From DATFVA01 sp963721075 (GTDB lineage: Bacteria > Bacteroidota > Ignavibacteria > Ignavibacteriales > Ignavibacteriaceae): 64,000 nt of DNA. Below the pieces are notes generated by a model. That model was not told the origin of the DNA and did no database searches. It saw nothing but the letters and a program-made list of their open reading frames with translations. The first letter of the stretch is position 1. Each line of letters opens with the position of its first letter. This document shows, one piece after another, positions 9,415-19,428 of the stretch. The DNA lies in contig CAVRHV010000007.1 of NCBI GenBank assembly GCA_963721075.1, positions 186,001-250,000 of the forward strand, read 5' to 3'. The position numbers and the translations under genes are program-made.

Positions 9415-9498
9415 TGGGCGGCGAGGGATTCGAACCCCCAAAGGCGTCAGCCAACGGATTTACAGTCCGCCCCGGCTCTCCAACTCCGGCGTCCGCCC
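9415..9498 (-). tRNA. trnY: tRNA-Tyr (GTA)
   Basis: Class II tRNA on the minus strand with a long variable arm. The acceptor GGGCGGA pairs with GCCGCCC except for an A-G mismatch at the inner pair. The anticodon stem CGGA/TCCG encloses CTGTAAA (anticodon GTA), and the T arm is GGGGG-TTCGAAT-CCCTC. It is the first gene of the tRNA/ribosomal cluster. Confidence 0.93.
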
Positions 9499-9518
9499 AG
9501 TTTTCGAAACGAGCAACA

Positions 9519-9547
9519 AATATATTTCTATTTAAAATAAAAAGCAA
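9519..9547 (-). promoter_or_regulatory. Sigma-70-type promoter of the tRNA-Tyr cluster
   Basis: On the minus strand TTGCTT (9542-9547) and TATATT (9519-9524) are 17 bp apart in AT-rich DNA. The predicted transcript would start about 10-15 bp before tRNA-Tyr. No other gene lies between it and yifB upstream. Confidence 0.6.
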
Positions 9548-9687
9548 ATTAAAAAGGGGGAATATCTTTTGTTTTCTTAGAAAATCGAGACTTTTTAGAA
9601 GTAGAGCCGCTAATATAAGTATTCGCCCAATCAATTAAAAAGCAATTTGGGGTGCATTAAGAATTCGCGGAAAACAGACCTGATCTA

Positions 9688-11226
9688 TTAATGGTTCCAG
9701 AGTTCCCGGTCTAAACTTCTGTACTGTATCGCTTCACTTATATGCTGCGGTAGTATATTTTCCGAATTTTCAAGATCTGCAATCGTTCTGCTTACTTTCA
9801 GAATTCTGTCATAAGCTCTGGCGGAAAAACCCAGTTTAGTCATAGCCATTTTCATTAAATCCGATCCGGCAGAATCCAGCTTGCAGAACTGCCTGATTTC
9901 TCTCGAACCCATATCCCCGTTATTATATATATTTTTTAAGTCTTTGAATCGTTCGAGCTGTTTTTTGCGTGCTTTTATCACTCTCTCCCTGATCTCCGCT
10001 GAAGATTCACCCTTCGCTTCCGATGAAAGGTCCTTATATTTAACCGCGGGCACCTCAATATGGATATCTATCCTGTCAAGCAAAGGACCCGATATTTTTG
10101 CCATATATCGCTGAATTTGAGGAGGAACGCAGGTGCATTCTTTCGAAGGATCCGTATAATATCCGCAGGGACAGGGATTCATAGCTGCAGCAAGCATAAA
10201 ATTGGCCGGAAATTCCAGGGAAAGTTTTGACCGGCTGACGGTAACCTTCCCGTCCTCAAGGGGCTGCCGCAGGACTTCCAGTACATTCTTCCTGAATTCA
10301 GGGAGTTCATCCAGGAATAAAACACCGTAATGGGCGTATGAGACTTCTCCCGGTCTGGGAAACGAACCACCCCCTACCATTGCCGCATCAGATACTGTAT
10401 GATGAGGGTTTCTGAAGGGACGTTCGGTAACTATAGCCTGATCTTTTGACAGGATACCCGCAACAGAATGAATTTTTGTCGTTTCCAGCGCTTCTTCGAA
10501 GGTCATCGGGGGAAGAATTGAGGGAATTCTTCTCGCCAGCATTGTTTTGCCCGATCCCGGAGGTCCTATCATAAGAATATTATGAGAACCGGCGGCGGCA
10601 ACTTCAATCGCCCGCTTTACATTCTCCTGACCCCTAACATCTGAAAAATCAATATGATACTGGTTTACCTTTGAAAACAGACAATCAACTTCTGTCTCAG
10701 TTTTTTCTTTACGGATTTCTTCATTAAGAAATTGAATAACCTCCGATAAATCCTCCATTCCGTATACGTCTATCCCGTCTACAATGGAAGCTTCTTCTGC
10801 TGATTCTCTGGGGAGGATTATTCGTTTAATTTTCCGTTTACGGGCTTCAACTGCAATCGGCAAAGCTCCTTTCACAGGTCTCAGTCTGCCGTCAAAAGCC
10901 AGTTCGCCTAAAAAGACAGTGTCGCTTAAGTCGGTTTCTTTTATACCTTCCGTAGCTGCAAGTAATCCGACAGCTATCGGCAGGTCAAATGAACTTCCTT
11001 CTTTTTTAATGTCGGCCGGCGCAAGGTTTACAGTTATCCTTCTCTTTGGAAACTCTATTCCTATATTTTTGATGGATGTTGATACTCTTTCCCTGCTTTC
11101 CCTTACAGCGCTGTCAGGGAGACCAACAATTGTAAACCCGGGTATTTTCTTTTCTACGTTTGTTTCCACCTCAACCAGGTATGCATCGATACCGTAGGTT
11201 GCACTAGAGTAAATTTTTGAGAGCAT
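9688..11226 (-). CDS. YifB/ComM family Mg-chelatase-like AAA+ ATPase
   Basis: This is a 512-residue AAA+ protein of the YifB/ComM family. ComM is a hexameric helicase that aids integration of incoming DNA during natural transformation. The N-terminal Lon-substrate-binding-like domain begins MLSKIYSSATYGIDAYLVEVE. Walker A GPPGSGKT is at residues 221-228, Walker B VLFLDE at about 302-307, and the C-terminal Mg-chelatase domain carries the NPCPCGYY...CTC cysteine cluster near 350-370. Length and domain order are normal for the family. The gene stands alone between a T9SS protein and the tRNA cluster. The competence role is known from gamma-proteobacteria and is only inferred here. Confidence 0.92.
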   Translation of the reverse strand: MLSKIYSSATYGIDAYLVEVETNVEKKIPGFTIVGLPDSAVRESRERVSTSIKNIGIEFPKRRITVNLAPADIKKEGSSFDLPIAVGLLAATEGIKETDLSDTVFLGELAFDGRLRPVKGALPIAVEARKRKIKRIILPRESAEEASIVDGIDVYGMEDLSEVIQFLNEEIRKEKTETEVDCLFSKVNQYHIDFSDVRGQENVKRAIEVAAAGSHNILMIGPPGSGKTMLARRIPSILPPMTFEEALETTKIHSVAGILSKDQAIVTERPFRNPHHTVSDAAMVGGGSFPRPGEVSYAHYGVLFLDELPEFRKNVLEVLRQPLEDGKVTVSRSKLSLEFPANFMLAAAMNPCPCGYYTDPSKECTCVPPQIQRYMAKISGPLLDRIDIHIEVPAVKYKDLSSEAKGESSAEIRERVIKARKKQLERFKDLKNIYNNGDMGSREIRQFCKLDSAGSDLMKMAMTKLGFSARAYDRILKVSRTIADLENSENILPQHISEAIQYRSLDRELWNH

Positions 11227-11323
11227 TTCCCTTTTTTATCAGTATTTAGAGCAGCCCAAATATAGACCTAAATTGTAAAAAAGTAAATCGCGTTAGAATT
11301 CCAGAAGAATAAAGAGATGAGGT

Positions 11324-13012
11324 TTATTTGGTAAGAATCATTTTCTTTGTGTTCGAGAAACTTGGAGTAGAGACTTTGTAAAGATATACGCCTGATGGAA
11401 GTTCTGACGCGTCGAATGAAAATTTATGTGCACCGCTTGTAAGGAAACCTTTAAATAATTTTGTAATTTCTTTTCCTTCAAGGTTATATACAGTTATTTC
11501 CACATCTGAATCCTCCAGCAAATCAACTACAATACTTGTACGGGGATTAAAAGGATTGGGATAATTCTGCTCGACAACAAATGGTTCTGTTACACCCTGT
11601 CCTATTTTAACCTGCGAAGTAAAAACCTCTGAACCATCTTTATTTATTTGTTTAATCCTGTAATACACTATTTCTGCCGAAGGATCTTTACCGTCAAGCA
11701 GAGAATATTTTTTATTATATGAATTATCAGCATCGACCGATGAAACTACTTTAAAATCTGAGTTGTTAATGGATTTCTGAAGTATATAGGTCTTTGCCTG
11801 TTTATAATCTCCCCCGCTCCAGGTCAGTTCATACATGTTTCCCAGAGGTTCAATATTTATCTCAGGTGCACGTGCAAAAACCGGAGCATCAGACTTTACT
11901 TTATTGACCGAATTATAAGAAATTCCCGATTCATTGCGTGAATTATAGATCTCATCTTCATTATCAAAATTATACTGACAAATAACATGGGAGTTTCCCG
12001 AGATGAAATTCAGGTAGTTTTTATTTATAAAAGATGATTCAATATCATCATGAAAATCAAGTAATCTCAATACATCAATCTGGAAAGATTTCTTTTGTGT
12101 ATTATTCCTGAAAATCCATCGCAAATCTGCCGGTTGGAGAAATGAAGGAATTTCCAGGTTTCCAACCAGGGTATTACCGCAGTAAAACATTAGTTTATGA
12201 TCGATAAATGACGATACCAATGAAATATGATACCAGTTGCCGCGACTTATGAAAGAGGGATTTACAAGATCAACATTGAAACGGTCTTTGGAATTAAATG
12301 TAACCATCTGGAATTGGTTCGTAGATATCCGCCAGAGAGTTTCACCGGTTTGCTTGTTAATAATATTCAGAAAATCAGTCTGTTTATTATTTAATTTTAT
12401 CCAGAACTCAGTTAATAGATTATCCGTTTTTTCATTCATATTGGGAGTTAGAGAGAACTCTGATCCGGGAGGCATCTGCAGAGAATTTCCGGCAAATCTC
12501 TGAGGTTTATAAAAATTCAGAGAAACTCCGGAGAATCTGAGTGTATCAGTGGTATTCAATGAAGAGGACTGCAAATAACCAAGAATAGCATCTTTGGATT
12601 TAAAAATGCCGGCAAATTTAAGAGATCCTGATTCCGCATTATCCGCTTTCAGCGAAAAGACCAGCTGAAAATAATCATTGGATGCAATATGATTTTTTAT
12701 AAAATCAATCTCCGCCCTGATCAACCGCTCGTCCCGATCCTCCGAAGCTATTTGTCTGCAGGTAATATCGGAAGTTTTATTGAAAGAACGGAGTTCAAGA
12801 TTTCTTAAATTTATATTTCCCGAAAGAGCAAAATATAAAATCAGTTTATCTGACTGTTCTGATGGATTGGAAGCAACAATAGAGATATCAAAAGAAGAGC
12901 TAGCCGGAATGTTATCAGGAAAGGCTAATTTATAGCCAATTTCCCGGGAATTTTGTCCAAAAACAGGAATTGCTGCGAGAATAAGAAATAATATGTAAAA
13001 CCATCTATGCAT
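11324..13012 (-). CDS. Secreted protein with LamG-like region and T9SS sorting domain
   Basis: This is a 562-residue exported protein. It has a Sec signal peptide (MHRWFYILFLILAAIPVFGQ) and a C-terminal T9SS type A sorting domain starting at EQNYPNPFNPRTSIVVDLL and ending SNTKKMILTK. The middle (about 190-350) resembles a LamG/concanavalin-like jelly roll (FWIKLNNKQTDFLNI, then NWYHISLVSSFIDHKLMFYCG). A fibronectin-III-like segment around 385-470 precedes the sorting domain. It is expected to cross the outer membrane and stay attached or be released. The substrate is unknown. It lies directly downstream of nuoI, 38 bp away, with no functional link visible. Confidence 0.82.
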   Translation of the reverse strand: MHRWFYILFLILAAIPVFGQNSREIGYKLAFPDNIPASSSFDISIVASNPSEQSDKLILYFALSGNINLRNLELRSFNKTSDITCRQIASEDRDERLIRAEIDFIKNHIASNDYFQLVFSLKADNAESGSLKFAGIFKSKDAILGYLQSSSLNTTDTLRFSGVSLNFYKPQRFAGNSLQMPPGSEFSLTPNMNEKTDNLLTEFWIKLNNKQTDFLNIINKQTGETLWRISTNQFQMVTFNSKDRFNVDLVNPSFISRGNWYHISLVSSFIDHKLMFYCGNTLVGNLEIPSFLQPADLRWIFRNNTQKKSFQIDVLRLLDFHDDIESSFINKNYLNFISGNSHVICQYNFDNEDEIYNSRNESGISYNSVNKVKSDAPVFARAPEINIEPLGNMYELTWSGGDYKQAKTYILQKSINNSDFKVVSSVDADNSYNKKYSLLDGKDPSAEIVYYRIKQINKDGSEVFTSQVKIGQGVTEPFVVEQNYPNPFNPRTSIVVDLLEDSDVEITVYNLEGKEITKLFKGFLTSGAHKFSFDASELPSGVYLYKVSTPSFSNTKKMILTK

Positions 13013-13050
13013 GGGGGTGCGAAGTTAAGAACAAAAAAGAACTTCTTCAA

Positions 13051-13546
13051 CTATTTATAGTGCCTCAGAAAGTCAATCCTGTCCTGAAGCTGATCGACCG
13101 GAACCAGCAATTTATCTTTTCCGTAAATCGCTTCTTCTCTGTTTGAAAAGGCCAGTTCATAATCTTTACTCATAACTATTGCCTCTTCCGGACAAACTTC
13201 CTCACAAAAACCACAGAAAATGCATCGAATCATATTGATTTCGAACTTTTCGGGATAACGTTCTTTTTCCCTGTCAGTTTCACCTGCCTGTACTTCAATA
13301 GCCAGTGCAGGGCAAACCCTGGAGCATAAACCGCAGGCAACGCATCTCTCTTCGCCCGTTATTCTCCATCACAAGTACCGGCCTGCCGCGGTAAGAAGCT
13401 GCCGGAATAAACTTCTCTTCGGGATATTTCATAGTAAATTTAGGCTTAAACATATTCTTTAGTGTCAGGCTTAGTCCTTTCACTATTTCAGGAATATAAA
13501 TCCTTTCCCAGAAGGTCAGATCTTTTTGTCTCTTCTTAGCGGCCAT
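13051..13546 (-). CDS. nuoI: NADH-quinone oxidoreductase subunit I, one apparent +1 indel
   Basis: NuoI carries the two tetranuclear Fe-S clusters (N6a, N6b) that pass electrons to quinone in complex I. The N-terminal part (MAAKKRQKDLTFWERIYIP) reads from 13546 to about 13352. After removal of one base at 13351-13352 the frame continues through RCVACGLCSRVCP and later RCIFCGFCEEVCPEEAI, both full C-x2-C-x2-C-x3-C motifs. The corrected length is 164 residues, exactly 165 codons, as in the family. A longer TTG start at 13549 is possible, but ATG 13544-13546 has GGAG upstream. It follows nuoH; nuoJ is not next to it. Confidence 0.93.
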
Positions 13547-13624
13547 CAAATCTCCGAGTTTTCAAAATCTTGATTGTTAATGAATAACTAAATAACAGAT
13601 AAAATTCAATTATATCTATATATA

Positions 13625-14661
13625 TTATAGATTAAATACCATTATAAGGATTGCCACCCATATAATATTGATCAAAGACAGCGGAAACATTACTTTCCAG
13701 CCAAGGTTCATCAGCTGATCATATCTGAATCTCGGCAGACTCCATCTTACCCAGATAAAGAAGAATAAAAGTGCTCCCGTCTTTATTAAAAACATAATAA
13801 CCTGTATTAAAATAACCAGGCCGTTCGATAGTCCTAACGAATATACATTTACGAACGGCAGATTATAACCGCCGAGGTAAAGGGTAACAATCATTGCACT
13901 TGCGATAATCATATTGGCATATTCCGCCAGAAAGAATCCCGCAAATTTCATACTGCTGTATTCGGTATGAAAACCTCCGACCAGCTCCGGTTCAGCCTCA
14001 GGTAAATCGAACGGAAGCCTGTTCGTTTCAGCAAATGCGGAAACAACAAAGGTTATAAAACCGAGAGGCTGAATCCATGCATTCCATAACCAGGCGCCCT
14101 GAGATTCAACTATTGCATATGGACGAAGTGATTCAGCAAGAAGTATCACTCCTCCAATCGAAAATCCCATCGATATTTCATAAGAAATCATCTGAGCCGA
14201 AGATCTTATTCCGCCCAGCAGTGAGTATTTACTTCCTGAAGACCATCCAGCAAAAGTAATCGCATAAACTCCTAATGAAGTGAGGGCAAGAACATAAAGA
14301 ACTCCCATATTTATATCCGCTACTACCAGAGGAATGGAATATCCTAAAACATTCAGAGTACCGGCAATTGGTATGACTGCATAAGTTGTGAATGCAACAA
14401 AAAGTGCAATAATAGGTGCAAGTGTATGAATTGGTTTATTAGCGATTACCGGCACAATATCTTCTTTTAGGAGAAGCTTCAGAACGTCTGCAAAGGGCTG
14501 AATACCCCTTCCCAGCCAACTCTGTTTGGTCCGAGGCGGTTTTGAGCCCAGGCACTGATCCTGCGTTCGAAATAAACCAGGTATGAAACCGTCAGCAGCA
14601 TTACGGTTACAATGACCAGAATTTTTATCAGACTTATTATAACTAATTCCCAGATGTTCAC
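13625..14661 (-). CDS. nuoH: NADH-quinone oxidoreductase subunit H, one apparent missing base
   Basis: NuoH is the membrane subunit that forms the quinone-binding chamber of complex I. The first 60 residues (NIWELVIISLIKIL, then YFERRISAWAQNRLGPNRVGW) are read from a GTG start at 14659-14661 with GGAG upstream. Near 14504-14515 one base of a G run appears to be missing. The next frame continues IQPFADVLKLLLKEDIVPVIANKPIH to the end. Adding one base gives 1038 nt, 346 codons. The conserved ETNRLPFDLPEAEPELVGGFHTEYSS loop is intact, and eight or so membrane helices are visible. Gene order is nuoG-nuoH-nuoI. Confidence 0.93.
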
Positions 14662-14674
14662 TATAAATTCTCCG

Positions 14675-16358
14675 TTAAACTTTTACTGGTTCTTTTGTGA
14701 ATTTTCCCTTTAACTGAGCACCCAGTTCTCCGATATCATCATAGTCCAGTCCCTTAAACGCATCAATAGTTCTTGCCATTTCCTCAAAAACTTCCTCTGC
14801 CATTTCAAACTTCAGCTTATTTCCGGCAGCATTAGCAACCATTACCAGGAGTTTCCAGGTAGAATATGCATCGCGCTTATTTTTCTCGGCCCAGCGGTCG
14901 AACTTAGTTCCGAATTTATCAAGCCGGCTAAGCATCATACCTTCAAGGGCACGGTCAATGTTTATAGTAGCAACTGCCGGTCTTAGTCTCTGAGCTCTTC
15001 CCTGGAAATTGACCATTGTGCCGTTCTTCTCAGCATAAGTTGCAGCAGGAAGAATAATATCTGCCAGTGAAGCTGTTTTATTCATATTTGTCGCATGCAT
15101 AATCAACAGATCAAGCTTAGCAAAGATCTCCTCCAGTTCAGGCCGCTCATTAACGAGGTCATCTTCAATGAGGTACAATGCTTTAATCTTTCCTTTACCG
15201 ATTCCGTCTAAAATTCCTTCAAAGTTCAATCCGTCTTTACCCGGAACTACTCCTGTCAGTTCGGCACCAAGTGAATTTGGAGTAATATCCTCTCTCCTGA
15301 GGATCTGCGTCTTCAAAGGAAGGATCAATTTTTCTCATAAAGTCAATATGCTTAGAGCCCATCGATCTGGCGAGTTTTGCCAGCATGTAATTATCTTCAT
15401 TTGTAGCATGGGCTGAACCGATAAATGCTATTTCATCCTTGTTGAAACCCTTGAGTTCTTTTGCTGCTGCAGATACAGCTTCATCAAAAGAAGCTTTAAC
15501 CAGAGCACCATCTTTTCTGATATATGCCCCATCTACCCTGTCATCCGCGTTAATAAATTTGAAAGTATTTATTCTTCCATGATCGCACATCCAATAACTG
15601 TTAACCTCTTCATTAAGTCTGGGAGTAAGGCGAAGGACCTTATTATTTCTAACCCAAAGTTCAGTATTGCATCCTCTTGAGCATCCGACGCAAATAGATT
15701 TAGTAGCAGACATATCCCACACTCTGGCCTGGAATCTGAAATCACGGTTTGTAAGTGCGCCAACGGGACAGATATCCGTAGTATTAAGCGAATAAGGATT
15801 ATCCATCTCTTCTCCGGGGTATGTAACAATAGTAACCCTGTCGCCGCGTTTTATAAATGTAAGCTCGGGATCTTTTGCAATTTCATCACAGAAACGAATG
15901 CACCGTGAACAGGAAATGCATCTTTCTGCATCGAACATAACGTAAGGACCAAGAGGAACTCTTTTATCCTTATGATTCTTTTCTTCAACAAATCTGCTTT
16001 CACCCACGCCGTGTGCGTATGCATAATCCTGCAGTTTACATTCACCGGCTTCATCGCAGATAGGACAATCAAGCGGATGGTTTATCAGGAGAAATTCCAT
16101 TACCGCATTTCTGGCTGCCAGTGCATTTTCTGAAGCTGTATGTACTACCATACCATCAGCCGCAAGCGTTGAACAGGCAATCACAAGTTTAGGCATCTTC
16201 TCAACTTCAACAAGGCAAACACGGCAGTTCCCTGACACTGTAAGTTTGGGATGCCAGCAGAAATGAGGTATGGTAATACCATTATCCCTCGCAGCTTCAA
16301 TAATTGTCTGTCCTTGTGTGAACTCTATTTCTTTTTCATCTATTACTATTTTGGGCAT
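14675..16358 (-). CDS. nuoG: NADH-quinone oxidoreductase subunit G, short form, one apparent +1 indel
   Basis: NuoG is the largest peripheral Fe-S subunit of complex I. The 2Fe-2S ligands are C34, C45, C48, C62; the His-Cys3 cluster is H94, C98, C101, C107; the next 4Fe-4S cluster is C147, C150, C153, C197. A further C223-x2-C226-x3-C230-x27-C258 matches the optional N7 cluster motif. One surplus base at 15301-15302 shifts the frame; after it LRREDITPNSLGAELTG continues to the stop at 14675. The corrected length is 560 residues, shorter than the 680-900 of many NuoG proteins, because the molybdopterin-like domain is reduced. It heads a nuoGHI group; the gene upstream is an aminotransferase, not nuoF. 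Confidence 0.93.
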
Positions 16359-16406
16359 TCTGAGTATTTACTCCTGAAATCGTGATTTATAATCTGTTAA
16401 TAAAAA

Positions 16407-17624
16407 CTATTTGCCGACAGCTTCGTGCTCTTCAATGAATTTCTCAGTGAAACGGGCAATATTATTATATGCCTTCATCAGAACATCTTCGGGCGGCAGA
16501 AAAACCACTCTGAAATGATTTGTTCCGGGAACCTGACCAAAACCGGAGCCAGGTACTACAACAACGCCCGTTTCCCGGATAAGTTCGGCAACAAAGATAT
16601 TATCCGGAGTGTTGATATGAAGTCTTGGAAATGCATAGAAAGCTCCTTCCGGTTTCACGCAGGAAATTCCCGGTATTGCATTAAGCATTTCGACTGTCAT
16701 ATCTCTTCTTGAGGTCAATTTCTGATTAGCTGTTACAAGGTGCGACTGATCGCCGTCCAATGCCGTCGGGATCGCATACTGCTCGGGATGATTGGCGGAA
16801 AGCCTGGCGCGAAGCAGCTTATTAATTGCTTCTATATAATCTTTTAATACAGCCCTGTCACCGCTAACAATGCCCCATCCGATTCTGAAGCCGGGAACCA
16901 TATAATTTTTGGATAAGCCGCCGAAGGTGATCATCGGGGCTTCGCTGTCGAGCGAGGCTATTGAAGTATGTTTTTCACCTTCGAATAAAAGTTTGTCATA
17001 AATTTCGTCGGCAAATATGATGAGGTTATTATCCTTTGCTATTTTTATAAGGCCCTTCATCGTATCCACGCTGCAGTTTGATCCTGTAGGATTATTCGGA
17101 TTTATAATAATGATCGCGCGGGTTTTATCGTTTATTTTGCTGCGTATGTCATCAAGATCAGGCTGCCAGCCATTTTCCTCATTAAGATAGTATGGATTTT
17201 CCATATTCTGGAGTTTACTGGCAATAGCTGTATAAAGAGGATAGCCGGGAGTGGGTGTTAAGACATTTTCTCCCTCGTTTACCAGAGCTGTAAGGCAGAT
17301 GTCGATTGCCTCGCTTGCACCGGTAGTTACAAAGATATCCTGTACATTCTTAATATTTTTCCGATCTGCTTCTTTAGCGATTGAATCAAGAGCCGGTTTG
17401 ATTCCCGATGAAGGTGAATATCCGTTATAGTTGCTGAGCATTGCCTTGTATGTTGCTTCAACCATGTGTCTCGGCGGAGCAAAATCGAACAGGTTCGGAT
17501 CACCTATGTTGAGATAAAGCATTTCTTTACCCGTCTTTGCAACTTCGTTTGCAAGTACAACAATATCACGTACGGCATACGTAATATTTTTTGTTCTTAC
17601 CGCAGGTCTTATTGTTTTGCTCAT
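16407..17624 (-). CDS. Class I/II PLP-dependent aminotransferase (alanine/aspartate type)
   Basis: This is a 405-residue fold-type I aminotransferase. Conserved features include GDPNLFDF near the N-terminus, the ITFGGLSKNYMVPGFRIGWG segment with the PLP lysine, NPNNPTG, and the C-terminal arginine region NHFRVVFLPP that binds the substrate carboxylate. The closest well-known relatives are AlaA/YfbQ-type alanine aminotransferases and archaeal-like aspartate aminotransferases; I cannot settle the substrate. It ends 48 bp before nuoG and starts 48 bp after the M16 peptidase, so the three may be co-transcribed. Confidence 0.88.
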   Translation of the reverse strand: MSKTIRPAVRTKNITYAVRDIVVLANEVAKTGKEMLYLNIGDPNLFDFAPPRHMVEATYKAMLSNYNGYSPSSGIKPALDSIAKEADRKNIKNVQDIFVTTGASEAIDICLTALVNEGENVLTPTPGYPLYTAIASKLQNMENPYYLNEENGWQPDLDDIRSKINDKTRAIIIINPNNPTGSNCSVDTMKGLIKIAKDNNLIIFADEIYDKLLFEGEKHTSIASLDSEAPMITFGGLSKNYMVPGFRIGWGIVSGDRAVLKDYIEAINKLLRARLSANHPEQYAIPTALDGDQSHLVTANQKLTSRRDMTVEMLNAIPGISCVKPEGAFYAFPRLHINTPDNIFVAELIRETGVVVVPGSGFGQVPGTNHFRVVFLPPEDVLMKAYNNIARFTEKFIEEHEAVGK

Positions 17625-17672
17625 TTTATTGTTCTGCTAAATTAAAAATTAGTTAAAATAATTCTCCGATAC

Positions 17673-18929
17673 TCAGGCTGCAGATTTCAGGAAAGTATCT
17701 TTAGATTTTATAATGATCTTTATAAAAGTGTCTTCATCAAGCAGTCTGTTTGCCAGTTCCAGTATATCTTCCCTGGTAACTGAATCAATATCTTTTATAA
17801 TCTCATCGGTACTTTTTATCCTGTTATGATATAATTCCGACTGAGCCATTCTGAACATTCTGTTTGAAGTGTTTTCCAGGCTTAAGAGAAAATGCCCTTT
17901 CATTGCTTCTTTTGCCTTCTTCAATTCTCTTTCAGAGACTTTATTATTTCTCATTTTCCTGAATTCTCTGTCGACTATAGACAGAGCTTTATCCATCATT
18001 TTTTCATTCGTTGAAAGGTATACGCCGAATGTTGAAACATCGTAGAATGAATTTAGAAATGAGTTTACCTGGTAGGCGATGCCGTTTCTTTCCCTGATAG
18101 ATTGAAACAGTCTTGAACTGCTTCCCTCTCCAAGTATCTGGGTAAGCACAGCCACTTTATTTCTTAATTCACTTTTATATCCGTAGGTTGATTTGCCTAT
18201 TATGGCATGCACCTGCTGAATTTCCTTGTCGATTAATTCAACCTTTGCGGGAATATCTGTATGATTATAGTATCTCCGTTTTACGCCGGAAGTTCCGAGA
18301 TCTCTTGTGAAATATTTTTCAACCATCCTGATGATCTTATCGTGTTCAACTGCTCCGGATGCTGCAATCAGCATTTTGTTAAAGCCGTATTTTTCTTTAA
18401 CAAAGTGAAACAGGTCGTTCTGATTAAAGCCGCGGATATTTTTTTCCGTCCCGATTATGGGAAGGCTAAGACTGTTTCCCGCGTAAACAACTTCTTCGAA
18501 CTTATCGAATATTAATTCTTCAGGATTATCTTCAATGTCATTCAATTCATCAACGATTACGCTGGATTCCTTCTTTATTTCAACAGGTTTAAATGTAGGG
18601 TTCTGGATCATGTCAGACAGAACATCAAATGTTTTTCCAATGTGGCTCGACAGACCTCTTCCATAATAGCAGGTATGCTCTTTGGAGGTAAACGCGTTCA
18701 GATATCCGCCCGTTGATTCAATTTCATTAGCTATCTTTCCTGCCGTACGCTTCTTAGTACCTTTGAACAGCATATGTTCAATAAAATGAGAGATCCCATT
18801 ATTGCCGAAATTTTCGTCTCGTGTACCGATGTTAAACCAGAATCCGAGCGAAAATGATTTTACATAAGGTATGGTTTCTGTCAGAACTTTAATACCGTTA
18901 GGCAGGAGTGTCTTCTTATACTGATTCAA
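17673..18929 (-). CDS. M16 family zinc peptidase
   Basis: This is a 418-residue peptidase of the pitrilysin/processing-peptidase family (PqqL/YmxG type). The inverted zinc motif HFIEH is at residues 48-52, with the downstream glutamate in the ELNDIEDNPEE region. The C-terminal M16 domain contains the conserved GEGSSSRLFQSIRERNGIAYQ. There is no signal peptide, so it is probably cytoplasmic. The start is TTG at 18927-18929 (NQYKKTLLPNGIKV): an in-frame TGA lies just upstream and no ATG precedes the conserved region. Shine-Dalgarno is weak. Confidence 0.88.
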   Translation of the reverse strand: MNQYKKTLLPNGIKVLTETIPYVKSFSLGFWFNIGTRDENFGNNGISHFIEHMLFKGTKKRTAGKIANEIESTGGYLNAFTSKEHTCYYGRGLSSHIGKTFDVLSDMIQNPTFKPVEIKKESSVIVDELNDIEDNPEELIFDKFEEVVYAGNSLSLPIIGTEKNIRGFNQNDLFHFVKEKYGFNKMLIAASGAVEHDKIIRMVEKYFTRDLGTSGVKRRYYNHTDIPAKVELIDKEIQQVHAIIGKSTYGYKSELRNKVAVLTQILGEGSSSRLFQSIRERNGIAYQVNSFLNSFYDVSTFGVYLSTNEKMMDKALSIVDREFRKMRNNKVSERELKKAKEAMKGHFLLSLENTSNRMFRMAQSELYHNRIKSTDEIIKDIDSVTREDILELANRLLDEDTFIKIIIKSKDTFLKSAA

Positions 18930-19103
18930 AATATCAAAAATCTCTATAATTTTTCAAAAAAAACGTTTTCAAATATAGAGAATTGGCTTCCGGCAGTCAA
19001 GGTAAGTTAGACCGTGCGGGTCCCCCCTTAAGGAAATAAACAAGCCGGATTTCCGCGCCCGGATTACATATAAAAATAATCAGTTTATTTCTAATATATA
19101 GTC

Positions 19104-19131
19104 GTCCCGGTGGAAGAATTTTCACCGGGAC
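19104..19131. repeat. Perfect inverted repeat (hairpin)
   Basis: GTCCCGGTG and CACCGGGAC form a 9-bp perfect stem, extendable inward by G-T and A-T pairs to about 12 bp. There is no T tract on either side, so it is not a standard intrinsic terminator. Confidence 0.6.
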
Positions 19132-19351
19132 AAAATACTTCAAGATCCGATTTTATAAGTTTCCGTCGCTCTCTAATCCCTGCTTAATTCCTGCTGTCAT
19201 AAAGATCACAATCGTTCCTGAGAGTTCCGGATTCCAGGAATCAAATAATAGTGGGAGAGTCATCATAAAACCGGGAATATTTCACCCGGTTTCAAAGAAA
19301 AATATCTCTCTTCACGCCCGATCAGGGACACATATAAGCTTAAATAAGATC

Positions 19352-19428
19352 CAACTGCGCTTCAACTCCGCTCCACCTGCGCTTCAACTGCGCTCCAACT
19401 GCGCTCCAACTGCGCTTCAACTCCGCTA
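19352..19428. repeat. 11-bp tandem array, 7 units (array A)
   Basis: Seven head-to-tail 11-bp units run without interruption, consensus CAACTGCGCTY on the plus strand (RAGCGCAGTTG on the minus). Differences are few: CTCCGC replaces CTGCGC in units 2 and 7, and CACCT replaces CAACT in unit 3. A second array of the same unit lies at 56386-56473 in the opposite orientation. The array lies outside any gene and is flanked by a 10-bp inverted repeat. Confidence 0.92.

Noticed and set aside
9395..9638. ORFs on both strands across tRNA-Tyr
   Set aside because: They overlap the complete tRNA-Tyr cloverleaf and its promoter.
19352..19428. CRISPR-like array
   Set aside because: Units are 11 bp and directly joined, without spacers, and no cas gene is present.
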